Source: Picochlorum sp. 'celeri'
Taxonomy: Eukaryota; Chlorophyta; Trebouxiophyceae
NCBI GenBank assembly: GCA_010909725.1
Contig: JAACMV010000024.1
Coordinates: 496,001 to 560,000 of the forward strand
Length of the DNA: 64,000 nucleotides
Reading direction: 5' to 3'
Part shown: piece by piece, positions 21,964 to 32,806 of the stretch
Position numbering within the stretch: the stretch's first letter is position 1
Layout of the letters: each line of letters begins with the position of its first letter
The notes under the pieces: model-generated
The model's database searches: none
Seen by the model: only the letters and a program-made list of their open reading frames with translations
Told to the model about the DNA's origin: nothing
Translations under genes and position numbers: made by a program

Positions 21964-22070
21964 ATGATATGTTTTTTTCCTCCTTGGCATGTAAAAACTT
22001 GCACTGATGCACATCAACTGACCCTCGGGATACTTGTCAATCGTGCGAAATAGAAGCGCGCAGTACTAAA

Positions 22071-23583
22071 ATGAATTTTTTTGATTTATCAGAGTTGGAC
22101 AAACTCTCTGACACCAAGAAAAAGGGTGGACAGTTGAGGAGGTCCATTCCGAATGTCTTGGCTAAGGCGGTACGTGTACACGTGTTTCTGTTTGCTGCTG
22201 TTACCCATTAAATGAAGTTATGAGCATTAATGTCTGCAGAAGCCGAAGGCTGGTGGTGCTGACAAGGGTGGGGCGGTGACGAGAGAAAGGAAGGCGAATG
22301 TGCAGGAGCACGGAGTGCGGGACTCTGGGACCGCAGGTGAGGAGGTGCCATCGTCGTCAGCTCGTTGTGAAGAGAAGGTTCCAATCATTCACGATAAGAA
22401 AACGAAGGAGAAGGGCGAGGTATTCATTCCGAGTCAGCATACTGAACTGCTTGAATCTTTGTCGACTCCTGGTCGTCGTTCTGGGAGAACAGATGCCGAG
22501 AAGCAAAAGAAAAAGGTAACAAAAAGAAAAGAGGAGGCTGGTAAAGGCTTGGAAGAGCTGCATAGAGCCGCTCATCTGTCTCACTATGAGGGGGCTGACG
22601 ATATATCAAAGGTAATCAAGGCAGAGCCTTTGGAGGAGAGAAAGCAGAGGATTCTTGCGCAGAATTTGGTAAGAAAAAAGAGAGGAAGGCCGAAAAAAAG
22701 CGATGCTGCTGATAATAAGAAGAAAAGGATGACAAAAGACTCTTCTGTATCTAGTCAGCAAGACCAAGAGCCTGATCAGGAACTGGGGGATTCGAGAGAT
22801 GGGGATGAGGATACTCAGAAATCTATGGGACGACAAAGCAGTATTGCTACTGGAAGAAGGAATCAAAAAGATGCATTGGTCAAAGTTGAAGATGAGGATC
22901 AAGATGATGCCACTCAAAAGAAGCAGACGCATGACACCTTAGCAGATAAAAAATTGGATGCCGAGAATTGGTCGTTGAAAGATATTGTAAAGTGGGGCAA
23001 TGCAAGGGAAAGGAGGTTGGCCAAGGAGCATGCGAAGACAAAGCCAGCACAGCCATCCCCGCCCCCAGAGCCTATCCAGGAAAAGGAGCCTCAACATTTG
23101 CATCCAAAAGTCACAGTAAAAGATGGCAAAGTTGTTGTTGATAAAGCAAGTTTGACTGTCGCAGCACAGCAGAAAGAACAATATACCAAAGTTGTGACAG
23201 AAGATACACACAGGGTCAATTCCATGTCGTATGTGAATCGACTCTCAAATGACAGATGGAGTGTCGAAGATACAGAGCTTTTCTTCAGAGTGCGTTTGAA
23301 AGTTTCTTTTTTGAATGATTTTGATGCATGGTACCAGTTTTGATTTTTCTTTCGTTCTCTTGTGCAGGCTTTAAGTCAGTTTGGCACAGATTTCACATTA
23401 ATTGCGCAATTGTTCCCCGGCAGGCAGCGAAAGCATTTGAAGAAGAAGTTTTGCAAAGAAGGAAAACATAATGCTGCGCGTATTGACGAGGCGATGAAAG
23501 CGTCCGCGCATGCCACAATAAGCAGTTACAGGGACATGATTAGACTGTTGCGGGAAAGTGGGATGAATGTTGGTAGTTCTTGA
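22071..23583 (+). CDS. BDP1: TFIIIB subunit BDP1 (B'')
   Basis: Three exons, 22071..22169, 22240..23289 and 23368..23583, all phase 0, 454 aa. Introns are 70 and 78 nt. It begins MNFFDLSELDKLSDTKKKGG. A long Lys/Glu-rich low-complexity region follows, then the extended SANT domain at about residues 365-440: SNDRWSVEDTELFFRALSQF, then GTDFTLIAQLFPGRQRKHLK and KKFCKEGKHN. The WxxEDTELFF...QFGTDFxxI...FPxRxRxxLKxKF pattern is diagnostic for Bdp1. It stabilises TBP-Brf1 on RNA polymerase III promoters (tRNA, 5S, U6). The domain is complete only after removing the third intron. Confidence 0.93.
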
Positions 23584-23673
23584 GTTGGAAATAAAGAAGC
23601 AGAGCCATTCACTTTTTTGAAAAGTTTATCTGCATCATTGTTGTAACAAAACATTTGACAAAATAGATAAGCA

Positions 23674-26600
23674 TTATTGGCCAAGAAGGAGGGCATGGAA
23701 TTCTCCAGTTTTCGCATAAATTTCCTTTGAGGATCCAACAGAGTCTTGAGGGAACACTGTAACACGAATCATGATATTTCGCATTGAGGCATCTCTGTCA
23801 CTTGCGTTAGCCTTCAAAAAGATTTCCTTTGATTGAGAAGGCTCTATCAATCCTCTGGCTGGCCTGACTTCCACAACCAATGCATCCTCTGGGCGAACAG
23901 GGTGAATGGTGAAAAATATAACATTCTTGCCCTTGTTTTGAATATGAACCATTTGATCTGGCATGTGAAAAGGATGTAATCGGAGCGTATGCGGTGCTAT
24001 GCTAAATCTTGGGATACTATCACGCTGTGGTATATGCTTGGACAAGATGTCAGCAACAGTGTCTCGCTTCCTCACAGCATCTGTCTTTGTCAGTAGGACT
24101 TTGAAAGCACCATAAACTGGTTTGTGGTCGCTATCAACTACGTCCATCCAGCAGCTGTACTCTGTCGGAATAATCTCGATTTTCCTTTCCGAGTCAATCA
24201 ATGAATCTGGTAGTGGGGAAGGTTTGTTGGACGTAAGCGGAACATTTCCCCTGTACATGATTCTGTCACACCATGCTGGTATTCTCCTCTTTTCTGAAGA
24301 ATCATAAGCCAACTCCCCTGTTGCTCCCTTATCGAATTTGTACGTTGGAGGAAAAGCTATTTCGGGTTCTTCGAATCCTTTGAAAACTCTGCCGCTGGTG
24401 TGCTCTCTCTTTAGTTGGTCGCAAAGAAGAAGAGGGTGTAATTCTCTAGCAGCAATCAACTCACACACTTGCTCATAATTACCATCTATGCGATAATTAA
24501 AATCTCCCATCCAGAAAACGCCGTCTACATATCGCAGAAACTCATTTTCTGAATTGTTTGGTGGACTTTGTGTGGAATCTTTCGCGCCACCAGATTGCGT
24601 CGAAAACACATCATCCTCTATAGCGGACTCCTGAGGAGACGGCATGTTCTCATCAACATAGTCAGTCTCATCATCATCTTCTTCAAAAATACTTTGCACA
24701 GTCTTGAAATTCAGGTCCTTTAGAACGGTATAATAGTTGGCATTTCGCACGTCTACCGCATGTTGATGGGCAGCAAAGTGAGAACAGATGAATGCAAAGC
24801 GATGTCTGAAAAGGGTGAGCTGAACAGCAACGGCACCCTTATTGCCTCCAACTCCTAGAATACCACAGGCAACAGCCGAAGTATGTACGGCGCCTAGGTC
24901 CTTTGCTATGTCTGTTCTTGCAAATACCATGACTATCATACCACTGAGCTGCCTCAAAGATACATGATACCAATGTCTCCCCAAGGATGCTGATGTAGTA
25001 TTGACCCAGAACTGGGCATTCGCATTTCCCTTTTCCTGCGATTTCGCCGACAGAGTTTCCTTAGCTACTGCAATAGCTACCGATGTTCCTCCCATTTCTA
25101 CCTCTTGCAAGGAAATGACAATCAATGACTTATCGCTGGAGTTCTCACTGATCCATCGAAAGAAAGGGGATGATGGACTAGGCCTCGACTCCCCACAGTT
25201 CCAAGTGACAGCTAAAACACCCAGCGATGCTCTTGAAAAGCAAGGAGCACCGAGGGCTTTAAATTCCTTCCAACAAGATTCATGTATTCTAGGCCCTTGC
25301 TCAACGCTCCACCCAGATATTGAACCATCTGCTGCTAATGTGTATGCTCTGATGCCAACTTGTGTTATTGATTTCAGAGAACATCTATGGGCTCTAAACC
25401 TTCCTCGCACCGTCTTCTCATCGATTCCAATTCGCACAATATCTCCTAGTAAGGTACCAACCCAAATCTCCCTGCCAATACAAGCCATGCATGCTATATC
25501 AACACCCAGCATGATGGAATCTTGCAGTTTTCCTGCTGCCGAGTAAATTTCTATATTGCCCTTCAGGTATGCCACCCATATTGTGTTATTGAAAGGAGCA
25601 ATCATAGAGAAAATATCCGACCTCAGCACCTGTGCAGGAGCTGCCTCCATTGAATCCTTTTCAAGTGTATGCTTGCTAATAGAGGATGTGCCAGAGAGTT
25701 TCCCACCCAACTTACCAAAAAGCTTTACAGCTTTACCAGCTCCATCTGTTATCCTCTCCGTCAACTCAACAACACTGCGTTCACTTAATTGTGCCCATGA
25801 TTCCTGTTGAGAATGGCAATATCCATAGTCTTCCCTTGTGGGCCTCCACAAGACTGCACCATTCAGTGGGTCAACCTCCATGCCTTTATCTTTCTCAATC
25901 ACCGGTGTACCCGAGCTCTCGCTGAAGAAGTTTGCCCTTTTCAGTGGGCTAGAGCCATTCGAATGGCCAATCATTCCATAGCACATTCCGCTGCCAACAT
26001 CCCACAACAAAATATCTTTTGCAGTGGCGCTCCAAATAATATATCCATCAGCAGCACTATGCAAAGCAATAATCTTTGACCCATGGGCTCTATCGAATGC
26101 ACTTCGCCGCAATTCTCTTGCTTTTGTTTCGTTATCGGACGAAAATGGTTTGAACATGCTCACAATTGTTGGTGGTCCAGCTGCATGTGGCCAAACCCTC
26201 ATGACTCCCCGACTACTTCCAGTCCACAAGGCACCATCTATTGCAACAGTCATAGCAGACACGTATCCAACTCTAAAAGCGCGCCATTGATGAATCAAAT
26301 GCTCTCTCGCTAAAGCTTTTGCATTGATATCCTTGACAGAATACCCACTGACCCAACCTTCCCTGTCAGCCACCCACATAACACTCCGGTCATGATCCAT
26401 GTAGCAGCACGAAATCTTCTTGCTTTTATATGTTATGTTCTCTATTTCCACACAGGTCGCAGCATCACTATCTTCTCGAGGACACGCAACCGCCTGGTGT
26501 GGCTTTGTTGCTGCAAATCTCAGCAGTGATTTGCTAGGTTCTTCAACTGCCTCCAACTTTGCAATCTTGCCCTCTGCTGAGCCCCATATCAACATTCCAT

Positions 26601-27453
26601 TTCCAAATGACGGGTATGCAAATAAAAATCCATCGACACCGATCAGTGCATTCAATTTTGCCGACTCGTCCGACTTGAGCGGAGGATATCTCACTTCATA
26701 TGCCAATGGAGGAAGGGAAGTATAACTCCCAGCAGCTTTTAGCTCCCTTCCAACCAACGGCTTCATATTCGATGTCACATCTTCAATCCCCAAAGATGAT
26801 CGCTCACCTACATCTACCTTTCTCGGACTTTGCAGTTCGGGAGCCTCCAATGGCCCCGCACCAACCTCTGCCCAAACGTCCGGATCCAATGCCGCCATCA
26901 ATAGCTCCTCATTCTCCATATCATATCCCTTCTGTACAAAAGCAACTAGGCGCAAAAACAATGAAAACTGATGGCGATTCAACCCTCTAATACCCGTCTG
27001 CTGATGAGGAGGCTTGACACTCTTCCATATATCACTCAGCACAGCTGTTGGTAATCCAGTCCTCTGAAAAAACTCCCTGGCCTTCTGACCACCGACCAAC
27101 CCTTTCTCATCGCAAGATTCCCGAAAATAATCTTCTATTTGCTCGTTACTCAGCCCATCCACCGCAACATATCCATCATCCATCAACTTGGCCTTGGCTA
27201 TCAAGTCCGCTGCAACAGCAGATATAGACTCTCGCTTCGGAGGCGGGGGTGGATCCCGTTTCGGTTGCACATCCTACACATAGCATAAAAATAGTAACAG
27301 ATGCAGCACAACTCTGAGTGCCCATACGCAGCACACACGCACCTCTGCTTGACATTTTTCTTCCGGGTGGCCAATAGCAGTTCCCATACCATCGTTATCC
27401 TCGTTCTCACTAACCTCCCCCGATCCTGTTAACAAATCAATTTTAGACAGCAT
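23674..27453 (-). CDS. EH-domain, WD40 and inositol-polyphosphate 5-phosphatase protein
   Basis: Two exons, 27453..27343 and 27273..23674, phase 0, 1236 aa. An N-terminal EH-type module sits at about residues 75-155 (LVGGQKAREFFQRTGLPTAV, then NRHQFSLFLRLVAFVQKGYD). WD40/beta-propeller repeats occupy about 225-720. The 5-phosphatase domain lies at about 720-1095, with WNCG, SLQEVEMGG, FICSHFAAH, WMGDFNYRID, IPAWCDRIMYRG and DSDHKPVYGAF, all catalytic motifs intact. A C-terminal beta domain (about 1125-1236) resembles the ASH-like module of OCRL. The propeller plus 5-phosphatase layout is that of plant 5PTase12-14 (FRA3 group). The added EH domain is unusual. It hydrolyses the 5-phosphate of phosphoinositides or inositol phosphates. 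Confidence 0.92.
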
Positions 27454-28605
27454 GGTCTCCAATGCGTGGATGGATCAATCAGTTCCAGGAGAGACAGCAC
27501 AGATTCCACGCCCAGTGACTGGAGTCGTAGCTCTCATAGAACCTTACGATTGAATCATGTATGGAAATTATTTAATACGATTGTCCTCGTTTACTTGAAT
27601 GTGGATAGGAGACCCTGATAATCGATTGGGATACATGGGTTCCTTACTAAGGCTATTTAAGTTACATATACCATGGGGCCCCACTGATCAGTCCGCTACT
27701 AGCGGATTATTCAAGAATGCATGTATTGGCCATGCAACAGCACGATGAATCTCGCTCCCATTCATGCGACCAAGAAGCATATTGTGCGTGGATTGATCGA
27801 AAATTCGCCTGCCAGAGACATTCTAGACGTGAGGTGATTTGAACGAAATTCCAGTTTCGAAATTTGGAGCCCTGGCCATCTTCGCGGGTATCGTTTGAAA
27901 TTTCGACTTTATAAAAACACAAAGGGGTATATAATGATCTGTAAAGTGCTCTGAGGTGGGAACACGTCGCAGTTGAAGCGATAGTACCCAGTACGGTCTC
28001 TTGGGTGGACAGAGAGAACAAAAAGACGTCGGCTATTCGATTCGCTGTCATGCTCTCAAATACCTGATGTTGGATACTTAAGAAGAAATAATGTATCGGT
28101 ACGAGGCCCATTATCTAGAAATCCATTCTGGGTTGGGGGGCACTGTGAGAGGAGCACGTCAGTCTACCCGTTGAATTCATCATCGGTAAAGTCGTTCAAT
28201 TCATACAAGTGTGTTTATGCTGCAGAAAAATGGAAGAGCATAAATAAATAGGAAGAGCATAGCGTATCTTAAGGTAATTAATTAGTGTGGGTTATGGTAG
28301 TGCTATTGTTTGGCATTTGTCCTGTGTGCTTCTCTCTGCCGTTTGTCTGTGTAATAACATCTTTTACTGCGGCACCCAATGAGCGCATTCCGCAGCCATG
28401 TCATGGTCTGTCCGGATTTGTGGCGCAGTCAGCCCTGGAAATTCGGGGCGTCTTTTCCTTGGGATGCAGATGAGGTACAGAAAGTGCAGAATTCTGCACT
28501 CTGGGGTTCGAAGCTCATGTACCAGGGCCAGTCTCATCATGGACTTCATCCGAGACAGCACGGCGAATCTCAGCAAACTAAACAATATATTTCTATACCC
28601 AAAAA
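27454..28605. other. Large intergenic region with a palindrome cluster
   Basis: A 1.15-kb divergent promoter region, one of the longest gaps here. Three palindromic units lie edge to edge at 27674-27705. A short duplication, GGAAGAGCATA, occurs twice near 28230-28262. At 28364-28640 several frames on both strands are open and the base composition is less AT-rich. This may be an untranslated or unrecognised exon, but no frame resembles a known protein. I found no tRNA fold. Confidence 0.5.
27674..27705. repeat. Three adjacent palindromes
   Basis: TGGGGCCCCA (27674-27683), ACTGATCAGT (27683-27692) and the hairpin CCGCTACTAGCGG (27693-27705) abut without spacer. They lie about 220 nt upstream of the 5-phosphatase start codon on the minus strand. 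Confidence 0.8.
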
Positions 28606-29808
28606 ATGCGTCCTATATCAGCATTAGATTGGTCAAATGAAGCAAGCACGGTCTATTTGAGTGTCGTTTCGGTGGTTCTCATTGGAATTTCAGGATTATG
28701 TGCCGGACTCACCCTGGCCCTTTTAAGTTTGGATTTAAATGATTTAGAAATATTGAAAAGGAGTCATGGGGATGAGGGGAGGAGGCTTGCTGAGTCAGTG
28801 CAGCCCCTGTTGAAGAAACCTCACCTACTCCTTGTCACTCTGCTTCTTGTCAATTCGTTGTGCATGGAAGCGCTTCCGTTGTGTCTGGATCGGTTATTGG
28901 ACCCAGTCAGTGCTATAGTAATATCTGTGACTGTTATATTGCTCTTTGGGGAAATTATACCTCAAGCTGTATGCAAAAAACATGGGTTGAAGATTGCGGC
29001 GAACCTTGCGTGGTTGGTCAAGTTGATGATATTCCTCACGTATCCATTGTCGTATCCAATATCAAAGGTGCTGGATGCTTTGCTTGGGGTGGAAAAGCGT
29101 GCACTCTTCCGTCGAAAAGAGATTGTAGCGTTGATCGATGCGCACGCATCGCGACAAGGGAGTGCTGAAGATCATCTTGGGGAGCAGCCATACATCAGTA
29201 GAGAAGAGGCACGGATTGTGCACGGGGCTCTTCAGTTATACGAGACGAATATCTCCGACTCTATGACTTCCATCGATGGGGTGTTTCGATTGGATTGGAA
29301 TGATGTGTACGATGAAGATCTTTTGCTGAATATTATAGAGAGTGGACACAGTAGAATCCCAATTTGCCTTGGAGACGTGGATGAGTACAAGTGCCTTCTC
29401 GTCAAAGAACTCTTACTTTTGCCAAAAGATATTTTACAGATGAAAATGAGAATCAGAGATATAGAGGAATTATCTGGCCTACTACGGGATATGCCAATCT
29501 TTCTGGAATCAAGCAAAAAGATTGATTGCATCAATCACATGATGAATGCCATGCGCCACATGGCTCTTGTGGTGGACACCATCACGGAGAATAACACCAT
29601 AGTACAGACTGATGATGCTCCATTACTGGTGCATGGGAAACGACGCGTGATTGGAATATTGACTTTGGAAGATTTACTTGAAGATCTTCTTGTGGAGGAA
29701 ATTGTCGATGAAACGGACACCTTTAAAACCAATAAGAGAGAGCAACCCTTGGATAATCCCCATTATAGATGGAAGATGGCTTTGATTGAGAAAAGGAGAC
29801 GCGCATAA
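28606..29808 (+). CDS. CNNM/DUF21-CBS membrane transporter
   Basis: 400 aa, one exon, ATG at 28606. The DUF21/CNNM transmembrane domain covers about residues 15-165 (SGLCAGLTLALLSLDLNDLE, then LVTLLLVNSLCMEALPL and LLFGEIIPQAVCKKHGLK). The SGLxxGLTLxLLSLD and FGEIIPQA motifs are family hallmarks. A CBS pair follows at about 225-365 (NIIESGHSRIPICLGDVDEY, then GILTLEDLLEDLLVEEIVDE). Eukaryotic CNNM/ACDP relatives and plant CBSDUF proteins move or regulate Mg2+ at the plasma membrane or tonoplast. The C-terminal cyclic-nucleotide-binding-like domain of animal CNNMs is absent, as in plants. Confidence 0.92.
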   Translation: MRPISALDWSNEASTVYLSVVSVVLIGISGLCAGLTLALLSLDLNDLEILKRSHGDEGRRLAESVQPLLKKPHLLLVTLLLVNSLCMEALPLCLDRLLDPVSAIVISVTVILLFGEIIPQAVCKKHGLKIAANLAWLVKLMIFLTYPLSYPISKVLDALLGVEKRALFRRKEIVALIDAHASRQGSAEDHLGEQPYISREEARIVHGALQLYETNISDSMTSIDGVFRLDWNDVYDEDLLLNIIESGHSRIPICLGDVDEYKCLLVKELLLLPKDILQMKMRIRDIEELSGLLRDMPIFLESSKKIDCINHMMNAMRHMALVVDTITENNTIVQTDDAPLLVHGKRRVIGILTLEDLLEDLLVEEIVDETDTFKTNKREQPLDNPHYRWKMALIEKRRRA

Positions 29809-29842
29809 TGAATAAAATACATATACATTGTTAAAAAACACC

Positions 29843-30355
29843 TCACATGTTTCGTTGTGCAAACTCCTCACACAGGTCCACCAGGTCTGACACACAAAAA
29901 GAAGGCATCACATCTTTCAACGCCACCGTCATCTTACCCTGACCAAGCTTGATAGGCACCTTCTTCAAAGCATCCTCAACATCCCGCCCATCACACGATC
30001 CCCGACTCATCATATCCTCCCCCAGTTTTGTTCCAAGAACTGTCGCCAGACTCGTCTGCCCTTCCACCTTGATATCTTTCAAGAATAAATGCCATCCAGC
30101 TATATCTATATAACAATCCTTACCAATAGCATCAATAAGCTCCTCGTATGGCCCCTTATTCGAGGAAGATGTTGCAACAAAAGATGCCAGATCGAACCAC
30201 CCATCAATCCCTCCTCCAGCCCCGACCCGAAGGACTGGACGACCGCTTTTTCTATATATACTCATACATCTATATGTCGTGGTGTGACGTCTGCCGAGAA
30301 CAGCAATTGGCCTGCCGATACCTGAAATGCTAGGAATTCCCTGTCGAATCATCTT
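29843..30355 (-). CDS. Plastid protein, DUF3181-like
   Basis: From the first ATG (30355) the product has 170 aa. The leader is basic and Ser/Arg/Gly-rich (IGRPIAVLGRRHTTTYRC), consistent with plastid import. The core reads PYEELIDAIGKDCYIDIAGW, then HLFLKDIKVEGQTSLATVLG. This resembles the cyanobacterial/plastid DUF3181 pattern (ELxxAIGxxxYIDVAxWHLYLxDAxxxxxLAxxL). The C-terminus carries GQGKMTVALKDVMPSFCVSDL. The function of the family is unknown. The call rests on one motif and could be wrong. It is tail-to-tail with the CNNM gene (34 nt apart). Confidence 0.5.
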   Translation of the reverse strand, partial: KMIRQGIPSISGIGRPIAVLGRRHTTTYRCMSIYRKSGRPVLRVGAGGGIDGWFDLASFVATSSSNKGPYEELIDAIGKDCYIDIAGWHLFLKDIKVEGQTSLATVLGTKLGEDMMSRGSCDGRDVEDALKKVPIKLGQGKMTVALKDVMPSFCVSDLVDLCEEFAQRNM

Positions 30356-31020
30356 CTTCTCAATCTTCAAAGATCAATCTTTGATTCACAATGTTATAGT
30401 CGTATAAATTATTGCTATTCAGAAAATAAATCCCTATGTTGAAAGTGTCTCGGTACCAGACAATCTAATGATTTTGAATCAAATTTAAAGTCTCTTATTA
30501 TAAGAAATCCAACATGGATTGGAGCCTTGCAATTGCATGCATCTTAATATGCATTATCTTAAGAGCGAGTACCACCACTGTATATACATATATATCTTGA
30601 GAGAATGAAGCTTCAGAGTGGCAACTAGAGAACAGCATCCCATCGAAACAATCTCAATGATCTTGAATCAATCACCATCAGTGATGGCGCCATGGCTGGT
30701 GATGTATCGTACATCTCTCGTCTGGATGCGTCTGTTCACGCGTGTGTCTGACTGGGGAGTCTAACCCTATTCCTATAGGGCATGTAGGTTCTACTACTAC
30801 TGGCGACGCTTATCCGATACTGTAAGAATCGTGTATTTGTTACATATAATTCACAGTTAAGTAATTAACGTCTAGTGTCTTGTGAAAAAGATTGCATCTT
30901 GGAGTGTGTGATACGATACGTCGACACACGCCGTATCACGCTCGACGGAGAATATCATTTCAGCAGGTTGTCACATAACGGCACGGTGTTGTATCGAGAT
31001 TAAAAATCGATACCATTAAG
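30356..31020. other. Divergent promoter region with inverted repeats
   Basis: 665 nt between divergent starts. Inverted repeats seen are CCCTAT/ATAGGG (30765-30780, 4-nt loop) and GTGATACG/CGTATCAC (30908-30915 and 30932-30939, 16-nt loop). A CTACTACTACTGG triplet run lies near 30792. AT-rich elsewhere; no coding frame. Confidence 0.55.
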
Positions 31021-32469
31021 ATGAATCAGCAGGAATCAGGTGGGTTTGATCCGAACAACTCTTGCCCGGGCCCTGTGCTGGGGCTGGAACCAGGGTCAGA
31101 CTGTAAAGATTTCCTGTTGAAAGACTTGGACGACATACTCTCTCCTGAGATCGAGGTTGCTCTTTTGAACGAGTTGTGCGGTCCGGATAATACGTTACTG
31201 CAGGAGGCTCATGACCAAGAATTCACACAGAGCAAGGTTTCTCAGGGCATGGGATCTGCCCCGTCTCCAGGATCTACTGATGAGAAAGCTCAGACGGATG
31301 GCAATTTGAGTAATTCAAAGGGAAAGCAGACGTCCGATGAGCAAAACGGAACAAATCGTAACGCTTCAAGGCAGCGCCGGTACCGCCAAAGGAAGAAGGA
31401 AAAGGAGGACAAGATCAAGATGGAGATTGAGGAATTGAAGGCTGCGGTTGAATCTGTGAGGATACAGAACAGGGATTTGAGGAATAAGCAAGATGCGATG
31501 ACATCAATGCTGGGATACAACAGAGACGCGTTGAATGTGCTGGTAGGTACACCAGAGGGTGAAGAGAATGTGGTTGTACAGCATGCTCAGGTGGTGGATG
31601 ATACCACGATAACTGACATGCAGGAGTTTTTGAAAGCCAGAGATGTGAATATTGGAACTTTGTATGCGGATGTGCTGTCTTCGTTTCAAGCGCAAATCGC
31701 TCAGAAAGATGGAGAGATTCCTCTTGGAACGAGAATGGATATGTTCTCAAATGTCCTCAAGACACTTCCGCCTAGTTCCATGTATCAGCTCTTCCGTAGC
31801 CAGATTGGCAGTCTTTTGAATGAGTATGACAGGTGTACACGGGACCCTGAGAGGCAGGAGGTGATGAAGAGAGAAATGAAGGCTCTCTTCAGCATGAGGA
31901 CTGAAGCAATTGGTGAGATGGCTCAAAAGCATCCTAAAATTGTCTTGTCGCATCTTACTGATGGATGGGTAGGAGGAGATTTCAACCAAGGCATCATGCC
32001 TGAGAGTCCGAATAGAATGGACCAGTCAGCTCTTTTGGCACTTGTGAAGCATCTCGAACTCACAGACAGCCAAATCTCCAATCTGTGCAAGCATTGGGAG
32101 TCTTTTATTGGAGCCTGGAACACATCAGCTGATAATCTTTACGACGTACTTCCACCTGATCCTAACTTTCAAGAGGTGGATGATGATGAAAAGGCCATTT
32201 CTGAAGGATCAAGTGACACCATTGTTGACGTCCTTGAGTCACAAGGTATGCATGGGTCGATGCGTCAGGCATTTTTGATGCATGCTGTGAGGCAGAATAT
32301 CGAAGATATTTCAAAACAGCAGGTGTATATAGTCCTGGAGCTTGCTCAAAATATTTGCACCGTCTTAACTCCGCTCCAAAAGGCGAGGCTTTGCGTGTTC
32401 CAAGAGAGTGCACCAAACTGCATTTATTTGCCCTTCATGCTCACAGATCTCCCACCCAAGGTATGTTGA
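31021..32469 (+). CDS. bZIP transcription factor (3' end uncertain)
   Basis: 482 aa as one exon. The basic region, near residue 112, is NRNASRQRRYRQRKKEKEDK, with the NxxxSxxRYRxRKK contact pattern of bZIP proteins. The leucine-zipper helix after it is IEELKAAVESVRIQNRDLRN. An acidic, low-complexity N-terminus precedes it. The C-terminal 300 residues are helical, with LELTDSQISNLCKHWESFIG and VLELAQNICTVLTPLQKARL. This recalls the long C-terminal regions of algal bZIPs. The last codons read CCC AAG GTA TGT TGA. GTATGT is a strong donor in this window, so a further exon downstream is possible and the stop may be intronic. Confidence 0.8.
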   Translation: MNQQESGGFDPNNSCPGPVLGLEPGSDCKDFLLKDLDDILSPEIEVALLNELCGPDNTLLQEAHDQEFTQSKVSQGMGSAPSPGSTDEKAQTDGNLSNSKGKQTSDEQNGTNRNASRQRRYRQRKKEKEDKIKMEIEELKAAVESVRIQNRDLRNKQDAMTSMLGYNRDALNVLVGTPEGEENVVVQHAQVVDDTTITDMQEFLKARDVNIGTLYADVLSSFQAQIAQKDGEIPLGTRMDMFSNVLKTLPPSSMYQLFRSQIGSLLNEYDRCTRDPERQEVMKREMKALFSMRTEAIGEMAQKHPKIVLSHLTDGWVGGDFNQGIMPESPNRMDQSALLALVKHLELTDSQISNLCKHWESFIGAWNTSADNLYDVLPPDPNFQEVDDDEKAISEGSSDTIVDVLESQGMHGSMRQAFLMHAVRQNIEDISKQQVYIVLELAQNICTVLTPLQKARLCVFQESAPNCIYLPFMLTDLPPKVC

Positions 32470-32806
32470 GAAGGAAGCACTTTGGTGGCAAGATGGAATC
32501 TTTCTCAAGTACAAACGAAAACAAATTACTTATTTTGAGGCGTGCATAAAACACGTCTTTTCATGATGATCCCTTACTTACCGGCAAGTTCTTATGTGTG
32601 GCACACTCGGTTGGTGTATGCATTCTGTTCATTTGGACAAGGAAGTGCTTTCTTTGCGGGAACAGTCTAGTTTACTAGATTACTCATATATACTAATATC
32701 TGGCCAGGTACTCCATGGAGTACTGGACTGTCATCTTTTCTACTTTTTTTCTTCCTGCTTTCTTGATGTTTCAATTTCAAGTCTTTACAATTTAAAATCC
32801 TTGTAT
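32470..32806. other. Intergenic between convergent genes, 16-bp palindrome
   Basis: Holds the perfect palindrome GTACTCCATGGAGTAC at 32708-32723, then a pyrimidine-rich tract. It may contain a last exon of the bZIP gene. An AG at 32646-32647 and others could be acceptors, but I cannot choose one. Confidence 0.5.

Noticed and set aside
27707..28111. 134-codon open frame on the minus strand
   Set aside because: No family resemblance, irregular composition, and it crosses the palindrome-flanked AT-rich spacer. It looks like a chance frame.
28490..28520. GGTTCGAAG resembling a tRNA T-loop
   Set aside because: The flanking bases do not form a T-stem, and no D-arm, anticodon arm or acceptor stem can be drawn around it.
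28364..28640. Overlapping open frames on both strands upstream of the CNNM gene
   Set aside because: Several frames are open at once and none resembles a protein. Probably UTR or chance; left as a note in the intergenic entry.
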